From positions 1 to 64,000 of the forward strand of contig CACYXJ010000001.1 in NCBI GenBank assembly GCA_902778375.1: a stretch of DNA of 64,000 nt. The letters run 5' to 3'. The position numbers and the translations under genes were made by a program. Origin of the DNA: an uncultured Erysipelotrichaceae bacterium. Its GTDB lineage: Bacteria > Bacillota_I > Bacilli_A > Erysipelotrichales > Erysipelotrichaceae. This document shows, one piece after another, positions 1 to 9,845 of the stretch. Each line of letters opens with the position of its first letter. The first letter of the stretch is position 1. The notes under the pieces were generated by a model. It was not told the origin of the DNA and searched no databases. It saw only the letters and a list, made by a program, of their open reading frames with translations.

Positions 1-1
1 G

Positions 2-1420
<1,419 letters not shown>

Positions 1421-1442
1421 TTCCCTGAGGAGTTCCAAAACC

Positions 1443-1480
1443 AAAAAGCATCTGACCGGAAACGGAAAGATGCTTTTTTA
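1443..1480 (+). terminator. Rho-independent terminator after GH1 gene
   Basis: An 11-bp inverted repeat (AAAAAGCATCT at 1443-1453, AGATGCTTTTT at 1468-1478) ends in a T run, directly after the glycosidase stop codon. Confidence 0.85.
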
Positions 1481-1535
1481 ACTGTGCGGCTGTTATCTTT
1501 TGATATAATTACCAACTATAAGGGGAGGGAAGCCT

Positions 1536-3314
1536 ATGAGTACGATGGTTTCAAAGCGATACAAGACAAAGGAACTTCTGTCAAGGTTCGCACCGTATCT
1601 TCTGAGACAGAAGAAGCTGCTGGTCTTCGACCTGTTCTGTGCTTCCCTGACAACATTGTGCGACATTGTCCTGCCCCGCATTATGAGCACCCTGACCAAT
1701 ACCGCAATGAACGATCCGGCCTCGCTGACGGTGGCGTTCGTCATCCGCCTGGCGGTGATCTACGGTATCCTGCGGCTGATCGATATGGCCGCCTATTACT
1801 TCATGGCTTCACAGGGACATATCATGGGTGTCTATATCGAAACCGACATGCGCACCGATGCCTTCCGCCATCTGGAGCGTCTCAGCGACAGTTTCTACGC
1901 CAATACGAAAGTCGGCCAGCTGATGGGCATCATTACCAGCGACCTGTTCGATATCACCGAATTCTCACATCATTGTCCGGAAGAATTCTTCATCGCCTTC
2001 ATCAAGGGCGTGGCGGCATTTATCATTCTCTGTCAGTCCAATATCCTTCTGACGGTGATCATCTTTGCCTGCATTCCGGTTATGCTGTATGCCTCGATCA
2101 AACTGAATTTCAGTTTCCGCAATGCCACCAAGGCCCAGCGTGTGCAGATCGGCGAACTGAACTCCCAGCTTGAGGAATCACTGCTCGGTGTCAGGGTCGT
2201 CAAGGCCTTCACCGCCGAGGAATACGAACTGAGCCGCTTCAGCGACCGCAACGAGAAATTCCGCGATGTCAAAAAGAAGCGTTACTATGCCATGGCGGCA
2301 TACATGATGTCCACCCGGTTCTTCGACGGGCTGATGTATCTGACGACGATCCTGGCCGGCGGCCTGTTCATGGCCAACGGTCTGATCAATGCCGGCGACA
2401 TGGTTGCTTATATGCTGTATGTCACGACGATGATTGCGACAATCAGAAGGATCGTCGAATTTGCCGAACAGTTCCAGTCGGGACTGACCGGCATCGAACG
2501 ATTCCTGGAGATCATGGACACACCGGTGGATATCGAAGACGATCCAAATGCCAAAGAACTGGAAATCAAGGGAGGCAACATCGTATTCGACGATGTCTCG
2601 TTTGAATACCCCGATGATCACAACCGTGTCCTGCATCACATCAATCTCAATATCAAACCGGGTGAGAACCTGGCTCTGGTAGGGGAAAGCGGCGGCGGCA
2701 AGACCACACTGTCATCCCTGATCCCGCGTTTCTATGACGTGACTTCCGGACGCATCCTGATCGATGACCAGGACATCCGCAAGGTGACACTGCATTCCCT
2801 GCGCAGCGCCATCGGCGTTGTCCAGCAGGATGTATATCTCTTCTCCGGTTCGATCCTGGAAAACATTGCCTACGGCAAACAGGATGCGACCAGGGAAGAA
2901 ATCATTCAGGCCGCAAAACTTGCCGGTGCCGACAGTTTCATCAATGAACTCAAGGACGGCTACGATACCTATGTCGGTGAACGGGGCGTCAAGCTCTCCG
3001 GTGGTCAGAAGCAGCGCATTTCCATCGCCCGTGTCTTCCTGAAGAATCCGCCGATCCTGATCCTCGACGAAGCGACATCCGCCCTCGACAACCAGAGCGA
3101 GCTTCTGATCGAGGAAAGCCTCGAGAAACTCTCCAAAGGCCGCACGACATTGACCATCGCCCACCGTCTTACCACGGTCAAGGATGCCGACAGGATCATC
3201 GTCCTCAACAAGCAGGGCATCGAAGAAGAAGGAACGCACGAAGAACTGCTGCTGAAGAAAGGCACTTACTTCCGTCTTTGGAACGGACTTGCCGCAGAAG
3301 AACTGCTTGCATGA
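1536..3314 (+). CDS. ABC transporter, fused permease and ATP-binding half-transporter
   Basis: A 592-residue half-transporter of the MsbA/multidrug exporter type. Residues 1-330 or so are the six-helix membrane domain; the ATPase domain follows, with Walker A GESGGGKT, signature LSGGQKQ, Walker B ILILDEATSALD and the switch histidine in IAHRLTT. It probably works as a homodimer or with a partner encoded elsewhere, exporting lipids, drugs or peptides; the substrate cannot be read from sequence. The start is supported by AGGGGAGGG about 7 bases upstream. The N-terminus has no C39 peptidase domain (no QxxxxDCG motif), so it is not a LanT-type peptide maturation exporter. It stands alone between two terminators. 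Confidence 0.93.
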   Translation: MSTMVSKRYKTKELLSRFAPYLLRQKKLLVFDLFCASLTTLCDIVLPRIMSTLTNTAMNDPASLTVAFVIRLAVIYGILRLIDMAAYYFMASQGHIMGVYIETDMRTDAFRHLERLSDSFYANTKVGQLMGIITSDLFDITEFSHHCPEEFFIAFIKGVAAFIILCQSNILLTVIIFACIPVMLYASIKLNFSFRNATKAQRVQIGELNSQLEESLLGVRVVKAFTAEEYELSRFSDRNEKFRDVKKKRYYAMAAYMMSTRFFDGLMYLTTILAGGLFMANGLINAGDMVAYMLYVTTMIATIRRIVEFAEQFQSGLTGIERFLEIMDTPVDIEDDPNAKELEIKGGNIVFDDVSFEYPDDHNRVLHHINLNIKPGENLALVGESGGGKTTLSSLIPRFYDVTSGRILIDDQDIRKVTLHSLRSAIGVVQQDVYLFSGSILENIAYGKQDATREEIIQAAKLAGADSFINELKDGYDTYVGERGVKLSGGQKQRISIARVFLKNPPILILDEATSALDNQSELLIEESLEKLSKGRTTLTIAHRLTTVKDADRIIVLNKQGIEEEGTHEELLLKKGTYFRLWNGLAAEELLA

Positions 3315-3322
3315 ACATGAAA

Positions 3323-3382
3323 GAGGATCTGATCTCATCGAATAGTCTTTAAACTATTCAACGGTCAGATCCTCCTTTTTTT
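3323..3382. terminator. Bidirectional terminator between convergent genes
   Basis: GAGGATCTGA (3323-3332) pairs with TCAGATCCTC (3365-3374), followed by a T run, and lies between the convergent ABC transporter and the gene ending at 3381. An inner AT-rich hairpin (AATAGTCTTTAAACTATT) sits in the loop. Confidence 0.8.
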
Positions 3383-4133
3383 ATTCCAGTATTGTATATT
3401 TATCCTTTTCCTTCTGCGGCAGGCGGGCAAATTCCCTGATATCGAAGATCAGCGGCAATGATTCCCCGAACATGGTTTTCTTCACCGCCCAGAACGTTCT
3501 GCCGGTCTGGATATCCATAAGATCGCTCCAGATGTCCTCCGGCACCGGGTGCCAGTGGGTCAGAACCCGCTTTTTCCCGTCTTTCATGCAGGTCGTTCCG
3601 ATATAGCCTTCACATAACGAGGAATTCTCCAGCTGGTTGATGCTGATATCGACAAGCACGCCGTTTGGCAGCTGCCAGTAAACAGTATCGTTATCCAATG
3701 AAACTTCGCCTTTGAGATCTTCGACATTTTTCAGATCCTGATAGAGAGTTCCGATGTCGCGGTATTCCCTGGCAGGAAGGGGATGCAGAAGGATCTCCAC
3801 ATCGTGACAATACGGTTCGGGAACCGTATCGAAGTTCTGTTCCAGAAGGGGAAACGGCGGGAATTCAAAATCCTGCAGAAGCTGGATGGCATCTTCTTTG
3901 ACGTCTCCGTCCGGATCTTCGAGGATCACTTCCTGCAGGAGTTCCTTGAGTTCCTCATGAAACGGCATGATCTCGTGACGGTGTCCGTAAAAGGGATCCA
4001 TGTACCAGTCAAGGCACAGCAGCAAAGACCGCTTAGCCTGTGAATCATCACCTTTCAGAACTTCGCGGATGGCATTAATTCCAGTCTCGACGGTTTCTTT
4101 CTGATCTTTTGTGTATGTTACCATCTTTGTCAT
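3381..4133 (-). CDS. Hypothetical protein, 250 residues
   Basis: I do not recognise this family. The protein is soluble, acidic and rich in aromatic residues, with a helical first half (residues about 10-80) and a mixed second half. No signal peptide or transmembrane segment is evident. The second of two upstream ATG codons is chosen because AGGTGA lies 4 bases before 4133; the first would lack a ribosome site. It is the most downstream gene of a minus-strand series that begins near 7.3 kb, 27 bases from its upstream neighbour's stop codon, and could be co-transcribed. Confidence 0.8.
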   Translation of the reverse strand: MTKMVTYTKDQKETVETGINAIREVLKGDDSQAKRSLLLCLDWYMDPFYGHRHEIMPFHEELKELLQEVILEDPDGDVKEDAIQLLQDFEFPPFPLLEQNFDTVPEPYCHDVEILLHPLPAREYRDIGTLYQDLKNVEDLKGEVSLDNDTVYWQLPNGVLVDISINQLENSSLCEGYIGTTCMKDGKKRVLTHWHPVPEDIWSDLMDIQTGRTFWAVKKTMFGESLPLIFDIREFARLPQKEKDKYTILE

Positions 4134-4160
4134 TCTGTCACCTGCAGAAATCATATCATG

Positions 4161-4493
4161 TTACAAGCGCAGATTGTTCAGCGCATCGGGATTGTTGGCG
4201 GTGATCATTGCCAGTTTTTCGCAATGTTCCATTTCTTTGCAGTCTGCACAGGTCTCGTAATTCCTGGCTTTGGCGCACTGGCGGATCGGACAGATTGCAT
4301 CGCAGAAAGGAGTTTTCGGACCTGCGATCCGGCAGCCTGTGCAGTTGATCATTTCCGGTGTGATTTCCGCCTGGTTGAGTTCTGACCAGAGTTTTGCTAC
4401 TTCCCGGCGCAGATTGTCGTCGTTGTTGATCGTTGCCTGACGGGCCTGGCAGTTTTCACAGTCCAGTCCGCAATAGGCGATAAAGTCTTTCAT
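4161..4493 (-). CDS. DUF3795-type cysteine-rich small protein
   Basis: A 110-residue protein with the hallmarks of DUF3795: AYCGLDCENCQAR near the N-terminus, a central CTGCRIAG and FCDAICPIRQC, then CADCKEMEHC. The eleven or so cysteines in CxxC-like pairs suggest zinc or Fe-S binding; the molecular role of the family is not established. Start at 4493 is preceded by GGGAGG. It is close to the DUF998 gene upstream (about 45 bases) and probably belongs to the same transcription unit. Confidence 0.85.
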   Translation of the reverse strand: MKDFIAYCGLDCENCQARQATINNDDNLRREVAKLWSELNQAEITPEMINCTGCRIAGPKTPFCDAICPIRQCAKARNYETCADCKEMEHCEKLAMITANNPDALNNLRL

Positions 4494-4537
4494 GAGATAC
4501 CTCCCTGTTTTCTCATAACTGTTTTATATAACTGATG

Positions 4538-5179
4538 TCATTGGCCGTTCTCAAACATTCCGGCAAACAGCTGCCAGCCAAGCACGGCTGTGAATCCGAC
4601 GGCTGCAAAAACACTGAAGCGTTCGACAATGCCGAAATACTGCGGCGGAACGAGGCTCTGACCGATGGCACCGACCATCATCATGGCCAGGGCAATCGCC
4701 GCAAAGATACCAGTGCTTCTGACTTCCTTGTTTTTCAAGCCGGCAATAATCAGCAGAACCAGCGAAACGATCGACAGAAGAACGACAAGAACTGTCACGG
4801 CGATATGCATGATTTCCTGAAAAGACACGATTTCCCTGCCGGCATCCGCCAGCGGAAACATGCCGTATCCCACCGATGAAATCCAGCTCATCAGGGTAAA
4901 CAGATAAATTCCGGTGCGGAACAGCTTCGATGCCGGTTTCTGTTCGGAAACACGGATGGACACACAGGTCACACAGACGACACTGCCGACATTGTAGAAT
5001 GCCGCAAGCTGGTTCCATAACTGCCGCGACGGCGCTGATTCGGCCGACAGGTCACTGACGGCCTGCGTCATCCACTGATAACCGGGATAGGCGGACGGAG
5101 AAAATACAACAGCGGCTGTATAGGACAGAAATGCCAGGATGCCGCAAAGTCCGAACCAGTGAATCAGTTTTCTTTTCAT
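4538..5179 (-). CDS. DUF998-family membrane protein
   Basis: A 213-residue integral membrane protein with about six hydrophobic segments. The N-terminal SPSAYPGYQWMTQAVSDLSA is the characteristic DUF998 loop (a conserved YPGYxxxxQxISDLxA-like pattern). Function of the family is unknown. The start at 5179 follows AAGAAGG; an in-frame upstream ATG exists but would run through that ribosome site. It is encoded just downstream of the amidase-like gene at 5227-5916, with 47 bases between them. Confidence 0.85.
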   Translation of the reverse strand: MKRKLIHWFGLCGILAFLSYTAAVVFSPSAYPGYQWMTQAVSDLSAESAPSRQLWNQLAAFYNVGSVVCVTCVSIRVSEQKPASKLFRTGIYLFTLMSWISSVGYGMFPLADAGREIVSFQEIMHIAVTVLVVLLSIVSLVLLIIAGLKNKEVRSTGIFAAIALAMMMVGAIGQSLVPPQYFGIVERFSVFAAVGFTAVLGWQLFAGMFENGQ

Positions 5180-5226
5180 TTGAATGCCTTCTTTCTTTGA
5201 AAAACATTGTTGTTTTGTCTTCAGAT

Positions 5227-5916
5227 TCAAACTGAGAATCCGACTTTCCGAATGTCGCTGTAGTTCCTGTTCTCACACCAGTACACGGTTCGCTCCGTGA
5301 CATCGAATACCATGGACACAACAGTCGGACACACGGTCTGGGATACTGCCTGCAGGATTTCGAAACAGTCTCTGACATCGAACGTGTCATCTGCCTGTTT
5401 CAGCATTTCTTCTGCTTTCTGATATCTGTCCCAGCCCATCCAGGGATGCGTTTCGCTGTTTCCCTTGAACGGGGAGAAATTGGTCATGATCCGGTATTCC
5501 GGTTTCTCGTAATACAGACATCCCTGGCCGGGAATCACATGCATGACATTTCCTTCTGCGTCGGAAAGGGCGGACATGAAGGTCGTTCCCGGTATGCTGC
5601 AGATTCTGCCTGCTTCGGCAATTTCCTTTGTTTCCTGAAAGGTCTTCTTTCCGGTCAGAAGATCGATATCCAGCATGATGACATTGAGACTGTCTTCCCG
5701 CGGATCGCTTCTTTTGTCATACGGCCAGCAGGTCGGCATGCCGACAAAGTCGCCTCTGTCATTGGCGCCGAACAGGGGCATCCATCCTTCCGCGGCGTCA
5801 TTGATTTCGATATAGACGCCATGTTCGTCCGGTCTTACCCGCCACTCCATGCCGAGGAGGTCGAGGTTGAAGCCGGCGATGGTTTTTGTTTTGTTGACAA
5901 CGATACTGGTGCACAT
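5227..5916 (-). CDS. Choloylglycine hydrolase-like (Ntn) linear amide C-N hydrolase
   Basis: The protein begins MCTSIVV, so removal of Met would expose Cys2 as the N-terminal nucleophile, as in bile salt hydrolases and penicillin V acylases. Further family features are AGFNLDLLG after the first strand, and FGANDRGDFVGMPTCW. At 229 residues it is shorter than classical bile salt hydrolases (about 320), so the natural amide substrate is uncertain; it may be a small acylase related to the acyl-CoA:6-APA acyltransferase group. The start is unambiguous because Cys must be residue 2, and AGAGGTAAC lies just upstream. The gene follows the GNAT gene by only 4 bases. Confidence 0.82.
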   Translation of the reverse strand: MCTSIVVNKTKTIAGFNLDLLGMEWRVRPDEHGVYIEINDAAEGWMPLFGANDRGDFVGMPTCWPYDKRSDPREDSLNVIMLDIDLLTGKKTFQETKEIAEAGRICSIPGTTFMSALSDAEGNVMHVIPGQGCLYYEKPEYRIMTNFSPFKGNSETHPWMGWDRYQKAEEMLKQADDTFDVRDCFEILQAVSQTVCPTVVSMVFDVTERTVYWCENRNYSDIRKVGFSV

Positions 5917-5920
5917 ATTG

Positions 5921-6382
5921 TTACCTCTTTTGTTCAGAAAAGTATGCCATCGGTGTGAAGGTGATGCCGTCGACTGTCTGTGTTCTGTCTGTTTCCCTGA
6001 AGCCGACGGCTTTGTAGAAGGGAAGACCGTACGGGGAGGAATTCAAGGTGATCGTTTCGTCCGGATATTGTTCAAGCAGATAATGCAGCATGGCGGTGCC
6101 GATACCGCGGCGGTGATACGCTCCGTCGACGAAGAAGAAACAGATGTGTTTCCTTTCCGGCTTAAGGGCGATTTCGCCGACCAGTTTTTCCTCATCAAAA
6201 GCACCGATGTATTCCATTCCCGCAAGATATTCCTGATCATGCATGGCATGGCGGAAGGATTCCGTTCCCTGTTCGCCATAGTCAGGTGCTTCATATTCAT
6301 TGAATACCCGCCAGGCCAGTTCATGGGCGGCGGGAATTTCGTTTTCCTTCAGCCGGCGGATACAGATGCTGTTTTGTTTCAT
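5921..6382 (-). CDS. GNAT-family N-acetyltransferase
   Basis: A 153-residue acetyltransferase of the Gcn5-related fold. The acetyl-CoA pyrophosphate loop is visible as YHRRGIGTAMLHYLL and the C-terminal PFYKAVGFRETDRTQ is the usual strand-helix end of the family. The substrate is unknown. The start at 6382 is chosen over an upstream ATG because GAGGTAA precedes it at proper spacing. It is tightly linked to the Ntn hydrolase downstream. Confidence 0.85.
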   Translation of the reverse strand: MKQNSICIRRLKENEIPAAHELAWRVFNEYEAPDYGEQGTESFRHAMHDQEYLAGMEYIGAFDEEKLVGEIALKPERKHICFFFVDGAYHRRGIGTAMLHYLLEQYPDETITLNSSPYGLPFYKAVGFRETDRTQTVDGITFTPMAYFSEQKR

Positions 6383-6398
6383 GATATTTACCTCTATA

Positions 6399-6662
6399 TT
6401 ATTCCTGTCCTTTTTTCTCAAACATCGAACCGATGATCAGCCCGCCGGCCATTCCCATCATCATACCGACCGTCAGATTGTTTATGGCATAGCCTATGGC
6501 AAAACCAAGGCACAGTCCGAGCGACATTCCTTCCATGCCGTGATTCAGACGGACGTCGCCGTCCTTCTGGTTTTTTGCCGTGTATGCGAAATACCCGGCA
6601 AGCAGAAGTCCGATCATGATCCAGGGAAACGCTGCGCTGAAAAATGCATTGATATTATTCAT
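6399..6662 (-). CDS. Small membrane protein, 87 residues
   Basis: A short protein with an N-terminal hydrophobic helix (PWIMIGLLLAGYFAY) and two glycine-rich hydrophobic segments near the C-terminus, separated by a charged loop. The family is unnamed to me; glycine-rich small membrane proteins of this type are common beside regulators. The start at 6662 has AGGAGG upstream and overlaps the end of the TetR gene by 8 bases, so the two are translationally coupled. The pairing suggests that the TetR regulator controls this gene together with itself. Confidence 0.7.
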   Translation of the reverse strand: MNNINAFFSAAFPWIMIGLLLAGYFAYTAKNQKDGDVRLNHGMEGMSLGLCLGFAIGYAINNLTVGMMMGMAGGLIIGSMFEKKGQE

Positions 6663-7269
6663 TGTTCTGATCCTCCTGCTGTATACCGTACTCCTGTACA
6701 AAATGTCGGCTGAATGCCTCGATCTGTTTCATCGTGGTTTCTGTTTTGTCCGGTTCTCTGTCACAGAGATGAATCAATGCCGAGATGGGAGCGGTGTAGG
6801 CAAACGCCAGCATCGCCGGATCATTCTTTTTCAGAAGTCCCTTGTCCATCATTCCGGCAAAGACCGGTGTGAACATATCAGTCAGCCCGGTCACAAAGTG
6901 TCTGGTCGCAAGATTGCGGGCTTTCTCATCCCGGAACTGTTCGATGGAAAGCAGCTTCCTCGACATGATGATCTTCTCGTCATGGATCGTGATGTCCGCC
7001 ATCTTCATTGTCATCGCGACCAGTTCCTCAGCGCTTTCCGGTACGGGCGGCAGATGCTCTGCTGAACCGAAACGTTCTTCATAATAGGCGACCAGTTCGT
7101 CAAGAAGGGTATCCCATATTTCCTCCTTGTTTCTGAAGTGACGGTACATCGAAGACTTGACCAGTCCCAGGGAGGCTGTCAGTTCCCGGATATTCGTTCC
7201 CGCATAACCGTTTTCGGAAAACATTTCCAGGGCTTTCATCAGGATCTTTTCTTTTGTTCCTTTTGCCAT
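6655..7269 (-). CDS. TetR-family transcriptional regulator
   Basis: A 204-residue regulator. The N-terminal helix-turn-helix domain is clear: ALEMFSENGYAGTNIRELT followed by LGLVKSSMYRHFRNKEEIW. The C-terminal ligand domain is not assignable to a known effector. The gene heads a minus-strand operon with the overlapping membrane protein. A matched pair of 16-bp dyads just upstream (7292-7333) is the likely operator, so it probably represses itself and perhaps the aldo/keto reductase gene, which lies just beyond the operator and is also read leftward. Confidence 0.92.
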   Translation of the reverse strand: MAKGTKEKILMKALEMFSENGYAGTNIRELTASLGLVKSSMYRHFRNKEEIWDTLLDELVAYYEERFGSAEHLPPVPESAEELVAMTMKMADITIHDEKIIMSRKLLSIEQFRDEKARNLATRHFVTGLTDMFTPVFAGMMDKGLLKKNDPAMLAFAYTAPISALIHLCDREPDKTETTMKQIEAFSRHFVQEYGIQQEDQNNE

Positions 7270-7291
7270 AAACAATACCTCAACCAAAAAA

Positions 7292-7333
7292 GTGACCGAA
7301 CGTTCACATACAATATAGTGAACGCACGGTCAC
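7292..7333. promoter_or_regulatory. Probable TetR operator, two inverted 16-bp sites
   Basis: GTGACCGAACGTTCAC (7292-7307) and GTGAACGCACGGTCAC (7318-7333) are inverted copies matching at 14 of 16 positions; each is itself a dyad of GTGA(C/A)CG half-sites. They start 23 bases upstream of the TetR start codon, which is the usual place for an autoregulatory TetR operator. Confidence 0.75.
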
Positions 7334-7361
7334 ATGTCAATTCCCGGTTTTCAAATTCTGT

Positions 7362-8552
7362 TCATTCGTCCATATTGAGAGCCTGACGGATTTCCTTGCC
7401 TCTCTGTTTCCTTGTCTCTTCCCAGTGCGGACCTTCGGCATACAACTTTGTCAGTTCAGCCAGGGCGGCAGGTACGTCGATGCCCTGCGGACAGGCGTGG
7501 CTGCACTGGCCGCAGCCGATGCAGGCTGACGGCAGCTTGTCTTCATCCAGACCGTCCAGGCGCATGCCGGCAATGGCACTGGCATTGACCTTGTAGTCAT
7601 TGTAGACAGCCAGCAGGTAGGGAATGTTGAGTCCCATCGGGCAGCCGTCGCAGCAGTATCTGCAGGCTGTGCAGGGAACGCCGGCTTTCATGCCTTCGGC
7701 AATATCAAGCAGGGTATTCTTTTCCGCTTCGCTCAGCGGTTGGTAGGTTTCGAAGGTGTTGAGGTTGTCTTCCACCTGGAAGACTTCGTTCATGCCGGAA
7801 AGGATGACCTTGATATTGGGCAGTTCCTGCAGGAAACGGAAGGCATAGGAGGCATTGCTTGCCTGCGGATCGAACTGCTTCAGCCGTGCCGACTGCTCTT
7901 CATTCAGGTTGGCCAGCTTGCCGCCGCGGCAGGGTTCCATGACCCATACGCCAAGACCGTGATCGGTAATGATTTCATATTTCTTTTTCGCATCCTGCAG
8001 CGTCCAGTCGAGATAGTTGCATTGGATCTGCACGAATTCGAAGACACCTTCATGGCGGCTGAGGAATTCCTCCAGCAGTTCGGGACCGCCGTGGAACGAA
8101 CAGCCAAGATGTCTGATCTTTCCTTCTTCCTTCATCTTCAGGATATCGGGAATGATATGGTATTCATCGCTTTCGTAGATCTTCACCGACCATTCAGTGA
8201 TGTTGTGCAGCAGATAGAAATCGAAATAATCGGTGCTGCATTTCTGCAGCGACTGGTTGAAGAGGGCGATATTGTCGATCGGTCCCGGCAGGGAATGTCC
8301 GGGGAATTTGTCGGCGATGTAATAACTGTCGCGCGGATATTTCTTCAGTGCTTCCGCCATGGCGATCTCCGATTTGCCGCCAAGATACGGATAGGCGGTG
8401 TCAAAGTAGTTGACGCCTTTTTCTATGGCGAGATCGAACATCCTGTTGACAGTTTCCTGGTCGATTTCGCCGGTTGCCGGATCGGTTTTGAAACGCATGC
8501 AGCCGAAACCGAGACGTGACAGTTTCAGTCCCTGAAAATCACTGTAGATCAT
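7362..8552 (-). CDS. Aldo/keto reductase with C-terminal 4Fe-4S dicluster domain
   Basis: A 396-residue protein. The N-terminal barrel has the family start RLGFGCMRF, the catalytic Asp and Tyr in FDTAYPYLGGKSE and the catalytic Lys in IADKFP. The last 110 residues are a ferredoxin-like domain with clusters CTACRYCCDGCPMG and CIGCGQCSHACPQG, enough ligands for two 4Fe-4S centres. The family probably couples NAD(P)H-linked carbonyl reduction to Fe-S electron transfer in anaerobes; the substrate is unknown. It is divergent from the peroxiredoxin operon. Confidence 0.93.
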   Translation of the reverse strand: MIYSDFQGLKLSRLGFGCMRFKTDPATGEIDQETVNRMFDLAIEKGVNYFDTAYPYLGGKSEIAMAEALKKYPRDSYYIADKFPGHSLPGPIDNIALFNQSLQKCSTDYFDFYLLHNITEWSVKIYESDEYHIIPDILKMKEEGKIRHLGCSFHGGPELLEEFLSRHEGVFEFVQIQCNYLDWTLQDAKKKYEIITDHGLGVWVMEPCRGGKLANLNEEQSARLKQFDPQASNASYAFRFLQELPNIKVILSGMNEVFQVEDNLNTFETYQPLSEAEKNTLLDIAEGMKAGVPCTACRYCCDGCPMGLNIPYLLAVYNDYKVNASAIAGMRLDGLDEDKLPSACIGCGQCSHACPQGIDVPAALAELTKLYAEGPHWEETRKQRGKEIRQALNMDE

Positions 8553-8655
8553 ATTGTCCTCCTTTATACTCTTTCCGCTTTCATTTTAAACGAAATGTTA
8601 GAAATGTTGTCAACCCTGCCTGTAGTACAATGAAGACAGTTAAAGGAGATTCATT

Positions 8656-9111
8656 ATGCTTGAAGTCGGCACAAAGGCACCGGAGTTCACGCTGCCGGAC
8701 CAGAACGGAAAAGAACATTCATTAAGCGATTATAAAGGACAGAAGGTCATTCTGTATTTTTATCCCAAGGACCAGACAGGCGGATGCATCAAGGAAGCCT
8801 GTTCCTTCCGCGACCGCTATCCGCAGATCACGGAAAAGGGAGCGGTGATCCTCGGTGTTTCCAAGGATTCCGTGAAGTCACATAAGAACTTCGAGGAAAA
8901 GCAGTCATTGCCGTTTACCCTGCTTTCCGATGAGGATCATAAAGTCATTGAAATGTATGACGTCTGGAAGGAAAAGAAAATGGCCGGAAGGACATATATG
9001 GGCATTGTCAGATCGACCTATCTGATCGATGAGGACGGAGTGATCGTCAAGACCTACGGCAAGGTGAAACCGGGCGAACACGGCGACGAGGTATTGGGAG
9101 ATCTTGGATGA
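8656..9111 (+). CDS. bcp: Thioredoxin-dependent peroxiredoxin, Bcp/PrxQ type
   Basis: A 151-residue peroxiredoxin that reduces hydroperoxides in the cytoplasm. The active-site segment reads YPKDQTGGCIKEAC: the peroxidatic Cys keeps the PxxxTxxC spacing and the resolving Cys five residues on, but the usual TPGCT is TGGCI here. The remainder (FTLLSDEDHKVIEMYDVW, RSTYLIDEDGVI) is typical. The start at 8656 has AAAGGAG upstream. Its stop codon overlaps the start of yaaA (ATGA), making an oxidative-stress operon. Confidence 0.93.
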   Translation: MLEVGTKAPEFTLPDQNGKEHSLSDYKGQKVILYFYPKDQTGGCIKEACSFRDRYPQITEKGAVILGVSKDSVKSHKNFEEKQSLPFTLLSDEDHKVIEMYDVWKEKKMAGRTYMGIVRSTYLIDEDGVIVKTYGKVKPGEHGDEVLGDLG

Positions 9112-9845
9112 AGGTAATTCTTTCCCCGGCCAAGAAAATGATCCGGGCAGACGATGATTTCGCATGGCGGGATCTGCCTGTCTTTCTTGACGACAGCAGG
9201 AAACTGCTGGCGGAACTGCGCTCTTATGATGAGAAGCAACTGAAGGACATCTGGAAATGTTCCGACAAGCTGGTCAGGGAAAACATGGAAAGATTATCAG
9301 CTATGGACCTTGAACATTCGCTTTCCCCGGCTGTGTTTTCCTATGTCGGGCTGGCATTCCAGCACATGGCGCCGGGTGCCCTGACAGACAGGGGACTGGC
9401 ATGGCTGCAGGAGAACCTGCGCATCCTATCCGGTTTCTACGGCATCCTGAAACCGTTCGACGGCATTGCGCCGTACCGTCTGGAAATGCAGGCAATGCTG
9501 CCCGAAACCGGCAGCCTCTATCAGTTCTGGGGAGATAAGCTTTATCGCGAAATCGGGAATGACCTGATCCTGAATCTGGCTTCCAAGGAATACAGCGATG
9601 CCGTGCTGCCTTATGCCGGAGACAATTACATTACGATTGTCTTTGCCCAGAAGAAAAACGGCAAACTGATCCAGAAGGGAACCCTGGCCAAGATGGCAAG
9701 AGGGGAAATGGTGTACTGGCTGGCGGAAAACAACATCCAAAAGCCGGAAGATGTCAAACAGTTCAATACAGGTTATCAGTATTCTGATGAGGATTCCGAT
9801 GACCATACATATGTATTTCTGCATAGAGAAGGAGGAATATCATGA
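9108..9845 (+). CDS. yaaA: YaaA/DUF328 peroxide-stress protein
   Basis: The 245-residue protein starts MKVILSPAKKM, the conserved opening of the YaaA family, and contains the family segments LSGFYGILKPFDGIAPYRLEM and FWGDKLYREI. In Escherichia coli YaaA limits intracellular iron and DNA damage under peroxide stress. The 4-base overlap with the preceding peroxiredoxin gene is strong functional context. Its own stop codon overlaps the next start codon, so four genes from 8656 to 11304 form one translationally coupled operon. Confidence 0.93.
   Translation: MKVILSPAKKMIRADDDFAWRDLPVFLDDSRKLLAELRSYDEKQLKDIWKCSDKLVRENMERLSAMDLEHSLSPAVFSYVGLAFQHMAPGALTDRGLAWLQENLRILSGFYGILKPFDGIAPYRLEMQAMLPETGSLYQFWGDKLYREIGNDLILNLASKEYSDAVLPYAGDNYITIVFAQKKNGKLIQKGTLAKMARGEMVYWLAENNIQKPEDVKQFNTGYQYSDEDSDDHTYVFLHREGGIS

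Noticed and set aside
1536-3314. ABC transporter as the exporter of the lanthipeptides
   Set aside because: It has no C39 peptidase domain and is 19 kb away behind its own terminators.
2712-3338. 208-codon minus-strand frame under the ABC transporter
   Set aside because: It is the complement of the conserved ATPase domain and has no independent support.
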